DNA of 39,431 bases from Fragilariopsis cylindrus CCMP1102. Taxonomy: Eukaryota > Bacillariophyta > Bacillariophyceae > Bacillariales > Bacillariaceae. The notes beneath the pieces were generated by a model that saw only the letters and a list, made by a program, of their open reading frames with translations, was not told the origin of the DNA and searched no databases. A program made the translations under genes and the position numbers. The number at the start of each line of letters is the position of its first letter. The stretch's first letter is position 1. Positions 28,629 through 38,199 of the stretch are shown here, piece after piece. The stretch is from positions 1-39,431 of the forward strand of contig FMBT01000069.1 in the NCBI GenBank assembly GCA_900095095.1, given 5' to 3'.

Positions 28629-29211
28629 CTAGCATATAATAAGTAAAATAGCAACACTATGTATCAAAAACCTGAAATGTTTATCATCAACAGCTTTTTG
28701 TTATCAACTATACCTTCTAAATAATCTCCGCGATATTGTTTCTCAAACACCTGAGCTCTATTGCTATCTAGCTAGCGAGAGGGACAAAAAAAACAGCCTA
28801 CACGTTGCACATAGCCCCGCCCGCCACGGAATGCGAATGCGAGTAATTGAATTGGATATGAAAAATTTGTGTCCTCAATTTAATTTTCTCGAAAAAAAAA
28901 CTTCGGGAAAGATCGAACCCTGCTTTTTTGTTCAATTTTTTATCATTCATTCGGGATTCGATTCGATTCTTCATTCGGGATTGGCCATATTTAGCCAACC
29001 ATACATTATTTTCAAACTTGCGTGACAATGCATTTATTCGAGACTGATTTAAGTTGTACAAGTAGTAGCACGACGACGACGAACGAATATAGAATAGAAT
29101 ATAAAAAGAATCCAATTGTCATATCAGGTCCATTACTTGTAGAAGAGAGATTAAGCTTCAATAGGGGTAGAATCGTTCATCGTCCAAAAAAAGCATAGCA
29201 ATCTATCTATC
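28629..29211. other. Gap, no gene seen
   Basis: This is the spacer between two plus-strand genes. It is AT-rich, with A- and T-runs near 28790 and 28895. A minus frame (29115-28798) and a plus frame (28831-29025) lack domain signals. Repeated attcgggattcg units lie at 28950-28983. Confidence 0.4.
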
Positions 29212-30996
29212 ATGTATTATTTCGTATCATCATCATTCGCATTGCTGTTCTGCACAGCATCATCATCATCATCAATATGGCGGCGGTTGATTTTTAATAA
29301 TGCTATACTCATCATAATACTAATCATTGGTTGTTGTTGCTATTGTGGTCGTATGGTGGTGAATGCAACGACACCAATGATGCTTCACTTCCAAGTCAAA
29401 TTTTACGAGCAAGAATACCATCATCTTCATCAGAAGAAGAAGAAGACATCACAACAACAACTTTGGTTGTATGAAGGTGCATTATATGATCCATTAGATG
29501 GACGTCAGGTTGCTAAAGTACAAGGAATAGAATTGATACGACCAATAATGAATACAACTAATTTAGCTATTGATTCTATACTACGTCATCCCAATGCTAC
29601 ATATGATGATGCTCAAACAGTATGGTCACAAAAAGTATTTTGTTATACGAAAACAAAATCAACGAGAAATAATGAGAATGAGAATGGAGATACAACTACT
29701 ACTACTAATGATATATTACGTAGTGTTCGGATCCGGCCACAATCACCACGTAAGGATGTACCATTAGATCAAGCTGTGGCTGTATATGAAACTGCAACTA
29801 CATTCATTTCTCGTCGTCGTCGTCGACGACGACGTCATACACAAAATAAGGACGATGATGAGGATATCGATCTATTAATACATTCAGAATTTCCAAATGG
29901 ACACACAATGTGGGGGAATACACAGGAATTGCGTTGTCAACAAAATATTAATAATAACAATCCATCATTATCAACATCATCATCATCATCATCATTACGA
30001 AAAACATCGCAAACGTCCCTCCTCAGCAGTATTACTAAAAGTGGTAGTGGTAGTGGTAATATTGATTTTACTATTTTTGCGAAGATACGATCTAAAGGCA
30101 GTCCATTATTTGCTCCTGATTTAACAGAAAGTGATGATAATGATAATGATACTAATGATGGGAGAAGAAGAAGAAAGAAAGGTAACGGCAACGGCAACGA
30201 CGATGATGTCATTGTTTCACCGAAACGTTCTGCTTTAATTCAATTTGGTTCATCAGATGATAATATGGAATCAAAACATAAATTTGGTGCTAGGGAAACA
30301 TATTCCTATCGAAATATACCATTATCAACAACAACAGCAACAACAACATTAGAAACCCCCCGCCCATTATGGAAAAGAATAAAATTGTCATTGATGAGAA
30401 ATAAGAAGAAGAATGTACCAACAACAATGACGAGTAGTAGTAGTAGTAGTATATACTATACACGATATGGAGAAGGACCACCCTTTTATGCACCAGGAAG
30501 AATGTGTATGTTAGAAATGCAAGGTCGGCCTATAAATGATTTAAAAGAAGCAACTCCTATATTACAACGTTTGTTACAGAAAAACGACGACGATGGTAGT
30601 ACTAGTAGTGGTGGTCCCGTGGTTGGTTTCCATTATAGGAATAATCAAGAGAATAAAGACCACAATAACAACAATGACGACGCTACTACTAGAATGACGT
30701 CGTCGTCAAAAATAACAGCTCCTCCTAGTATTCAAACTGCTTGGAATTTAAACAAAACGAAAAGAAATAATAACGATAAGAGAAGAATTGGTACTACGAC
30801 TGCAAGAAGGATACCTACTTCTTCTTCTTCTGCTACTAATTCACAGCAACTGTTGCGATTGAAAATACAAGATCCTGCTGATGGTAGTGTATATGGTAGT
30901 AATGATATTCGTACATGGACAAGGAGAGGACAGAATCAAGTCATTGCAATTTGGGATCGTATCAGGGCATCAACTACTTTAGAATCTGGAAATTAA
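29212..30996 (+). CDS. Unrecognised large protein with signal-anchor and low-complexity inserts
   Basis: This is a single exon of 594 aa. Residues ~25-48 (FNNAILIIILIIGCCCYCG) form a signal-anchor or signal peptide. Between Ser, Asn, Thr and Arg runs lie islands that look folded: LWLYEGALYDPLDGRQVAKV (near 84), HSEFPNGHTMWGNTQELRCQ, FTIFAKIRSKGSPLFAPDL, YGEGPPFYAPGRMCMLEMQG and, at the end, RRGQNQVIAIWDRIRAS. Spacing of these islands suggests one domain stretched by disordered inserts, with secreted or endomembrane location. I do not recognise the family. The islands could be checked against stramenopile protein sets. No intron or frame break is evident despite the many microsatellite-like tracts. 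Confidence 0.65.
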   Translation: MYYFVSSSFALLFCTASSSSSIWRRLIFNNAILIIILIIGCCCYCGRMVVNATTPMMLHFQVKFYEQEYHHLHQKKKKTSQQQLWLYEGALYDPLDGRQVAKVQGIELIRPIMNTTNLAIDSILRHPNATYDDAQTVWSQKVFCYTKTKSTRNNENENGDTTTTTNDILRSVRIRPQSPRKDVPLDQAVAVYETATTFISRRRRRRRRHTQNKDDDEDIDLLIHSEFPNGHTMWGNTQELRCQQNINNNNPSLSTSSSSSSLRKTSQTSLLSSITKSGSGSGNIDFTIFAKIRSKGSPLFAPDLTESDDNDNDTNDGRRRRKKGNGNGNDDDVIVSPKRSALIQFGSSDDNMESKHKFGARETYSYRNIPLSTTTATTTLETPRPLWKRIKLSLMRNKKKNVPTTMTSSSSSSIYYTRYGEGPPFYAPGRMCMLEMQGRPINDLKEATPILQRLLQKNDDDGSTSSGGPVVGFHYRNNQENKDHNNNNDDATTRMTSSSKITAPPSIQTAWNLNKTKRNNNDKRRIGTTTARRIPTSSSSATNSQQLLRLKIQDPADGSVYGSNDIRTWTRRGQNQVIAIWDRIRASTTLESGN

Positions 30997-31241
30997 TACT
31001 GTTATTTTTAGTTTGATTTGACTCTATATCGGTTGATTCATTCATATTTTTAAGTTTTTTCCTAGTATTTTTGGTACAATAATCTTTTGTCTAAATTGTA
31101 TTTATAAAGTATACTTTAAAAAAAGATTAAATCATCGTTCCCACCTAATACACTGTCTATACTATGCTCAGTAATGCTAATCCAGCGTAGAAATTGTTGT
31201 CACATAGAAACTGATCATCATTCTTAATTCCTGACAGTTTC

Positions 31242-31757
31242 CTACTTACTATAATTTTTCTCTTTTTGTTTCCGCTTATTTGGATTAGTAGCTACCATCA
31301 GATTGTCTTCCACATCACTATTGTCATCGTCACCCATGCTTCTAAAGAAGTCGTTTATATTGTCCTTGATGTTGTTATTCTTGCTGCTGATGATGTCTTG
31401 TTGTGCAAACCCAATGCTGATGATGCTGATGACGATAAGGATGGTAATAATTTTGATCAATATAAGTTTTGGAGGAAAGTCATCAAAAAAGAGGTCCCAT
31501 CTATCTAGCAGGTAGATAGATGCAGTAGGTATTGATTTGCAGGGATTGATACTAGTACAATTGAATACAAAAAAATACTTAGATAGAGTAAAAAGAATAC
31601 AAAACAACATTTTACACAATATTCATCATTGATCAAAAATGATGGTTGCAGCAATGATACCAACATGCCAACAGTGTGGCAGCTTATTATCACAGCTATT
31701 CAAGTATGGTATCATCAATGCTGGCACTAGCAGCAGTATTTCTATTATTATTTTCAT
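31242..31757 (-). CDS. Possible small two-exon membrane protein
   Basis: Exon 1 (31757-31661) starts at ATG and reads MKIIIEILLLVPALMIPYLN, a good signal-peptide pattern, then CDNKLPHCWHV. A GTATCA donor begins a 156-base intron (31660-31505) ending CTACCTGCTAG. Exon 2 (31504-31242) joins in phase to RWDLFFDDFPPK, a membrane helix (LILIKIITILIVISIISIGF) and a charged tail ending KRKQKEKNYSK. The total is about 119 aa. The matching phase, normal intron length and protein-like composition support it, but AT-rich DNA readily makes hydrophobic frames. No family is recognised. Confidence 0.35.
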
Positions 31758-33777
31758 TAGTAGTAGTAGTAGTAGTAGTAGTAGGTTATGAATAGTAAAA
31801 ACAAATTATGAACAACACACAGAATAAAGGAATCAGACCAAATATTTCGATTGTGTAAAAAATAACTAGAATATAAAATAGTAGACTAAAATTTGGCAAC
31901 ACAGTTATTATAACAACATTATGCTGCTGTCAATACTAAATTACAGTCAATCAAACTACAATCATCCACATTTCTTGAAAGCTTGCTAATTTTACTGTAA
32001 TGCCCTATGGAATTTTTTACTTTACACAACATACAACTGGCGTGCCACCTACTACTACAAGGATTATAATGTCATTCATCTGATCTAACTGGCATTTTCT
32101 TCTTCTTCTCTCTTCTTCTTCCATAGTAATTGACACATAATTTTAATGTTATTGTGGATGTTTGCCATCTTATTCTGTCAAGTCATTTGAAGTGGTTGAA
32201 ATGACATTGAGTTGCTGCTGCTGATGGACACTGTGTTTGTTCAATTTTAATTTTTGTTAGTTATTATTTCATCTCAAATGGAATTAGTAGGTAGATGCAT
32301 GCAATACGGGTTATTATTGCATACTAATGGTACTGTTGTTATTTTACCTACTGTTGATATCATTGGACATCACAATAGGTGCAACTTTGTTTTGTCCTTG
32401 CTCCTACTAGAGAATATTTTTCTTCTTCAAAAATTAGTCTGATCCCGGAAATTCAGTAGAAGTATCATGTAATGTGTCCAACCATATTGCATCATAATGT
32501 GTTATAAAAACTCATGTTGAATGTTGTTTATTATTAGTAGTACTACAAGTTGGTGATCCCCTAAACCAGTAGAGCTATCAAAATCCTTCTATTAGAATGT
32601 GTCACCTAGTACCTCTCCGGCTCCTTGACTAGCCTAGACTGCAGACATTGTGTTGCTGAAGAATAATAATGATAAACACTAACTGCTATGCAAACACTTA
32701 TATTGTATCATCAACTAAGACATCTTGGCAGCACTGTAATGAAATAAATTATAGATTGTACTGTACTTGTACAATGTACTATGATGCATTTGTAGGACTA
32801 ATCCAGATATACTTCAGCATGTATCTATCATACAGTACGGTATGTATTACCGTATGATGGCATCCACTTGTAAGGATCTCGTGTCACGGTGAATGGCCAG
32901 CCAACAAAAAATGGAATCCCACATGATTGTCACGCTCCTTCGATAAGTATTTTACACGTAAGAATATTTGTTTTTTGATTCATCAGTGTGCCACATTCCC
33001 TCTTACATAAACTGACGTCTTCTTTCTTCAACTGCAGCAGTTGATCGACATGACGTGTGATTACTCGATGACATCATCTTTCTTTTTACCTTGCGCGTTT
33101 GAAGATTTGAAGATTTTTATTTTGTTGCCGTTGGCAGGTGTTAAACGCGACACCGCATTAGATAAGATTTTAATAGGAGATTTAAGATTTTTGAGAGGTG
33201 AGCGATGTCGCGCGATGCGCAAGAATATGCACACCAGTAAAATAAACGTACTTCGAAGCAAGTACAAATTGTACGGGAAAAGAACTTTGGAATCTTCAAA
33301 AGTTCTTCTTTTTAATCTCGTTGTACAACGGTAACGTCACGTTACCGGTTACGCGAACGTTTTAGACACGCGATAAGATCACGTGTGATTTTACAGGTTT
33401 TTGATCTAGTACCGATAGGTCGTTTCATTGAACATACACAAAATCTACTGAAACGAATGTTGTCAAGAGAACCTACAAAGGATCGTATTCCATATCATCT
33501 GACAACAGTACAACCAATACAGCCATTACTTTAACTTCTTGGCGTTTGTTAAGATACAGTGATATACTGGAAACCAAATCAAAGGATTCGATCAAGCTCA
33601 TAATAATTCAAAAAATATTCCATCACAACATACCCATCATATCACATCATCGGCGATCGTTCAGTTGACACTTATTATACTAATTTTCCAGGACCTTTTT
33701 TACTGTATCATTCACTCAAGCATTTCAATAAACCTAACGAATCCATCAAATCAATAATAAATCATCATCATCCCATC
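31758..33777. other. Two-kilobase stretch without a supported gene
   Basis: It contains an (AGT)n run at 31767-31790 and several short frames without domains (for example 32254-32442 and 33041-33334). A 7-bp hairpin (tacggta-tgtat-taccgta) lies at 32836-32854. From ~33010 the composition shifts, with two TGACGT motifs (about 33012 and 33050) and the palindrome at 33329-33347. The last kilobase probably includes the MFS gene's promoter. I could not identify a transposon or structural RNA. Confidence 0.4.
33329..33347. promoter_or_regulatory. Perfect 9-base-arm palindrome containing a CRE-like core
   Basis: cggtaacgt-c-acgttaccg has perfect 9-base arms about one central base. The core reads ACGTCA/TGACGT, the half-site of bZIP/CREB-type factors, which in diatoms are linked to CO2/cAMP responses. 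It lies 431 bases before the MFS transporter start, and two further TGACGT motifs lie 280-320 bases upstream of it. Binding is inferred. Confidence 0.4.
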
Positions 33778-35935
33778 ATGCAGGATTATAGTTGTCAGTT
33801 TTGGTACGCACGTCTCATTCTTGTGACATTGATTATATGTTCCAACACGGAGGGATGTTTCGCATTTCCTCCAAAGCCAAGGTCGCAAGGTGGTAAAGTC
33901 AATCGTCCTGCTAAGGTTCCGTTTGACACCCGTGGGAATACACAAACATTCCACAGAAGGCACGTCACCGATACCGACGATCATTCTACTGCCGTTTCTG
34001 CTTCGAAATCTTATTCGTCGTCCGAATCTTCATCTTCATCTCCTATTATTCCATCACCGGTAAGATATTATTCTCCCGACAATAACACTCGATTACATCA
34101 ACATAATCCTTCTCGACGACGTCAACATCCACAACACTCTGCATCATCATCATCATCATCATCACTACGACAAAGTTCAATTCCTCTTGAATTTGATCGT
34201 TCTACAAGGGAACAAGGTAAAGATATAATTGGAGCTGATCCAACATCACGTGTTTCAACTGTCGTCGATTCAGCATGGTTTGCTGTATCAAAGAAACTTG
34301 AAGTATTGACACCATTATCTGCACGAACAACTTTACAACGACGACGTCGTCGTTTACTACTTCTGAACCGAAGACGTACTTTCGCTCGAGCATCGCCTTC
34401 TGTTCCGTTCGTGGAACCCATGAAAGAAACGAATACCAAATCGCCTTCTGTTCCATTCGTGGAACTCACGAAAAAAACGAATACCAAAAAGATCGAAAAG
34501 ATGGATGAGAAACTATCTAAGATGGACGTTGCTATGTTTGTTACGTACTTCTGTAATATTGCTGTTGTAACATTGTCGGTAGTGACTGTTCCTGCTATGG
34601 CAATTGAACATAATTTAACACCCCGTGCAACAGCTGCTTTTTGTGCAGGTGTTGCTAGCTTAGCACCACTTGGTGGTGTTGTTGGGAAACTTGTGAATGG
34701 ATTTGTTTGTCAACATTTAGGCGGACAACGTTCATCTTGGATATATCTATTAGCTTTGTCGGCTTTGAGTTTATCTATGTCATTTTCAAGATCATTAGCA
34801 CCAGTTGGATTATGTCTAATTGGATTCGAATTCCTATCGAGTATCCAATGGACGTCAGTATGTCACGTGTTAGATCAAAACTATCGTACAAAACCACAAA
34901 AAATGGCAAAAGGAATTGCTCTTTTAAGTTTATCAAGTACAATTGGTGCATTAGTTGCCAAAACAGTCGGTGCGGGAATGCTTCAAGCGACCAATTGGAG
35001 GACAGTTAGTCGGTTGGGTTCATTAGTTGCATTGCTTGGTGCTTCTACTATGTACTTAGGTGGAGGGAAATACCAAAAACCGGTAGCACTAAAAAAGGAT
35101 AATGTATTAAGTGTCATTGGGGGCCAACAAAAGCAATCCCCATTTTCATCGCTGACTACGATTATGAAAAGTCCTGTCTTTTGGATGATAGGAATAGGAC
35201 ATTCATTGGGATATCTTGCACGAGGGAGTGACCGTTTGTTAGGACCCTTTTTGCAGCAAGCTGGTGGTATTTCAGGTAAGTTTACATATCCTGTATGTTA
35301 TGTTTGATGAGATACGATACACTTATTCGTCGTACTTGTACAGATCCTTTAATTCTCTTCTTCTAACTTGATTGACCTTCTATATTCATACATCTATCTA
35401 TCGCTCCGCAGGTAGCATGGCAGCTGGATTGACGACTTCTGTGACGATGGGATTTCTCATTGGACTTTTACAGGGCAATGCCTTCTCCAAGATGGAATCC
35501 GTTAAGGAAAAGATGACCATGATCAAAAAAAGTTACGTCGTTTCGGTCTTATCAACTATGGGGTTGGCAGTTTGTGGAATCAATGGCATAAGCAGATTCG
35601 TTGGTGGGAGCTCCAACATCGTCGCTGCAGCCATTACGGTGTTTTCAGGTATCATCGCAAGTACCGTTTCATTCCAATTTTATCAATTTCCAAATTTAGT
35701 TTCTGCTACCGTATTCCCTGAAAGTTCTGCAGTCTCGTTATCTCTCTTTGATGCAGTAGGATTTTTCGTTACAGCCAGTGTCTTGGGTGTTAACAAGCGT
35801 CTTCTTGCTAACTTTGGATGGTTCACCGCATGGGCATTCATGGCTGTAATTTTTGGTATCGGTGGTGCTGTAATGACACATTCTATCGAACCCGTTTTGA
35901 TTCAATCACAAAAGAATCAACGACGACGAAGATAA
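33778..35935 (+). CDS. Plastid-targeted major facilitator superfamily transporter
   Basis: The exons are 33778-35275 and 35412-35935, with a 136-base intron (GTAAGT...CCGCAG). They join in phase through GGISGSMAAGL. The total is 673 aa. The N-terminus (ARLILVTLIICSNTEGCFAF, then PPKP) is a signal peptide with A|F-P-P, the diatom plastid-import motif. A disordered, basic stretch of about 200 residues follows, with a 48-base tandem duplication (34393-34488; PSVPFVE twice). From ~244 there are about twelve membrane helices. GKLVNGFVCQHLGGQRSSW after helix 2 fits the MFS motif A (GxLxDxxGGRR). The closest feel is to organophosphate:phosphate antiporters (GlpT type), but the substrate is not determinable. 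An envelope location is inferred. Confidence 0.75.
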
Positions 35936-36415
35936 GAAACAACATTATTAACTAAATCAAGCTTATCAATCACATAACGCACAAGGAGAACAGGGGAGAC
36001 AACAACGATCTGTTGTTGCCTCGGTTCTCTCATTCTCTCTCTCACAGATGCATTCACACTCGAATACTTCTGGCAACGACAACAAAGTATGTATAGAATA
36101 GAAGAAATAAAATAAAACATGTAAAATTAGCACACAACTTCCATTTACAATTATCTACAATTAGTAATATTATATATATTATACAATCTTGTAAATAAAT
36201 GAGAGCTTAGTTAGCGCCTTTGATGACGATCTTAGAATTACCGTTGATGTTCAAATGTGATGTGATGTCCCACTCGCCGATCAAAACCCGACAAACACAT
36301 AATTGTTGATTACATTAATGGGTATTACTATACTGAATGTTAACATAGAACAAAGATACAAGAAACATTTCTCGACAAGGATCGGAAACGAATTAGCTTT
36401 TGCTTTTTGGCAGCA
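35936..36415. other. Gap, 3' UTR and promoter
   Basis: The 480 bases lie between two plus-strand genes. They hold a CT-rich tract (ctctcattctctctctc, about 36028) and AT-rich sequence. The frame preceding 36416 begins with TTG, so I place the next gene's start at ATG 36416. No gene is seen. Confidence 0.4.
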
Positions 36416-38047
36416 ATGATAGCATATGGATCCTTAAATTTCTCCATTCTCCTCCTACACCTTACTACTGCTACCGCCTTCCTACCCAATGATAGGTGTA
36501 TTGTACCGACGAGGTCGTCTTCAGCGTCGGCTTTGAATATTATCTTCTATAGTAAAACGATCGATGAAGAACAGTTCATCACAACGTCGCTGCAAAAAAA
36601 TTCTCTATTTTCTGGTATGCCTATACCGCAACTGAAAGAATTGGCCGACGCATTCGAAGAAAAACACGCAACGAAAGATGAGAATATTATATCACAGGGT
36701 GATACATGTGTTGGTGGTTATGTTTATTTAGTTGCCGAGGGGAAATGTCAAGTGCTAGTAGATGGAAATGAAGTTCCCGATCCATATGGAACGATCGGAC
36801 CGGAAGAATTATTTGGTGAACTTGGTATCCTCTATGAAGAAACTAGAGCAGCTACAGTATCGGCCAGCACGTCATCTGTTACATATTATCAAATATTAGG
36901 TGAAACTTTCAAAAGTGTATTACGGTCAAATTCCAATAGATCCTGGCGTACATCAACGCTGCAAGAAATCGATGAAGCGATCAATCAAGTTTCGGGTACA
37001 CACGCACTTATGGAGGGGATATCATCGCCCCATACAATCCTGAAGCAACTTGGATGTGGAAACAGTATACAGGAACGATACTAAAAATAAGTTCGAAGGC
37101 AGTACTGGCTAATATGTTCGCGTGTTTTATCTTTGTGATTTATGCTAGGCACGCATCAGGCGAGACGTTACTCCTAGATTTCAGTGGTGCTCCTGACCAA
37201 ACGCTCCCTTTCGTCCAGCGCTTACATCTTGTAGGTGAGGTTTGGGATATAGATAAGAATCTGACAACCTTTGTTCTTACTTTCTTTGTCAACCAAAGCT
37301 TTACTTTTTGGAAAAAAGTTTATCAGATAGCACGTGATGTACAAGGGAATCTAAATAATTTTAACCTTGTACTTGCGACAAGTGTAAAACGGGATAAGAA
37401 TGGTGCACTTCCGGAAGAATCTAAAAAATTCCTAGACGACGTTGGCTGTTACAGTCGTTTATTTCATATACTAATGTGGGCGAGCAAATCGACACGATTC
37501 TCATCGTTGGCCACACCCGAAGGTCTAACGAGAATGGAAAGCCGTGGTCTTATGACTGCGAGGCAACTTGATGTATTCAATAGTTTAGAATTACCAACTG
37601 ATCAGCTATTCACCGCTCCCTTGGAATGGATGATGATACGTTCGATTCGGGCCATGGATGAAGGAGTACTCGCCTCTGACACCAGTACAAAAGGAATGTT
37701 GCTCAGACAGCTGACTTCTATCCGAAATCCTACTGTGCCATATCCAACCGGACGAGTGGTCGAATGCCCCTGGCGTACACTCACTTGGTCCAGATACTAG
37801 TTGACACGTTCGTACTTCTGCACCGATAGCATTATATGCAGATTTAGGAGATTATTCAATTATTGCTGTAGGTGCGATCACATTGTTTTATTCTGGACTG
37901 AATAATTTAGCAAAGATCTTCTTAGATCCACTAAACAATGAAAATTTCTGTGAAAATGCTATCGTTATGGATTTGGGCGTGCTCATACGAGAGAGCAATG
38001 AATGTTCAACACAATGGAAAAGATCTGGCGCCAATTTGCCCTTTTGA
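36416..38047 (+). pseudogene. Plastid-targeted cyclic-nucleotide-binding domain fused to a bestrophin channel, frame-disrupted
   Basis: ATG 36416 opens a signal peptide ending TTATAFLPNDR (A|F-L-P plastid motif). Residues ~60-165 form a cNMP-binding domain: SLFSGMPIPQLKELADAF, and the phosphate-binding cassette FGELGILYEETRAATVSA with the key Glu and Arg. After EIDEAINQVSGTHAL the frame breaks at 37008/37009 (one base missing). It continues as YGGDIIAPYNPEATWMWKQY, the bestrophin N-terminus. Next come a helix (ANMFACFIFVIYA), LTTFVLTFFVNQSFTFWKK and GLMTARQLDVF. An 8-base excess at 37756-37763 shifts to MPLAYTHLVQILVDTFVLL, and one base is missing near 37822. The last frame reads YADLGDYSIIAVGAITLFYS, LAKIFLDPLNNENFCENAIV, and stops at 38045-38047. 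Bestrophins are anion (Cl-/HCO3-) channels; algal ones serve thylakoids and CO2 concentration. Three lesions make it a pseudogene or a consensus-error case. Confidence 0.75.
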
Positions 38048-38199
38048 TATTATTACGACGGCATTCGCTGAAATTATATTGCTTAGCTAGCTAGAATTGA
38101 TCGTTTCTTCGAGGCGATCTAATAGTCAAAATAATTATGATGCACTGTTTATTTATTATTAACTAAAGTACAGTGAATTATTGATTTACTGAATTGAAT
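38048..38199. other. Convergent spacer
   Basis: The short AT-rich spacer lies between the bestrophin fusion (plus) and the AFG1-like gene (minus). I see only 3' UTR sequence. Confidence 0.4.

Noticed and set aside
28905-28930. GGGTTCGATC on the minus strand as a tRNA T-arm
   Set aside because: The flanking bases do not form the T-stem, and no acceptor or D-arm can be placed at proper distance.
33041-33334. 97-codon plus ORF
   Set aside because: It has no recognisable domain. It lies in what looks like the promoter region of the MFS gene, and an antisense frame is equally open.
37054-37800. Bestrophin as a separate gene starting at 37054
   Set aside because: The frame is open upstream and encodes the conserved YGGDIIAPYNPEATW lead-in, which continues the CNB reading frame after a single-base change.
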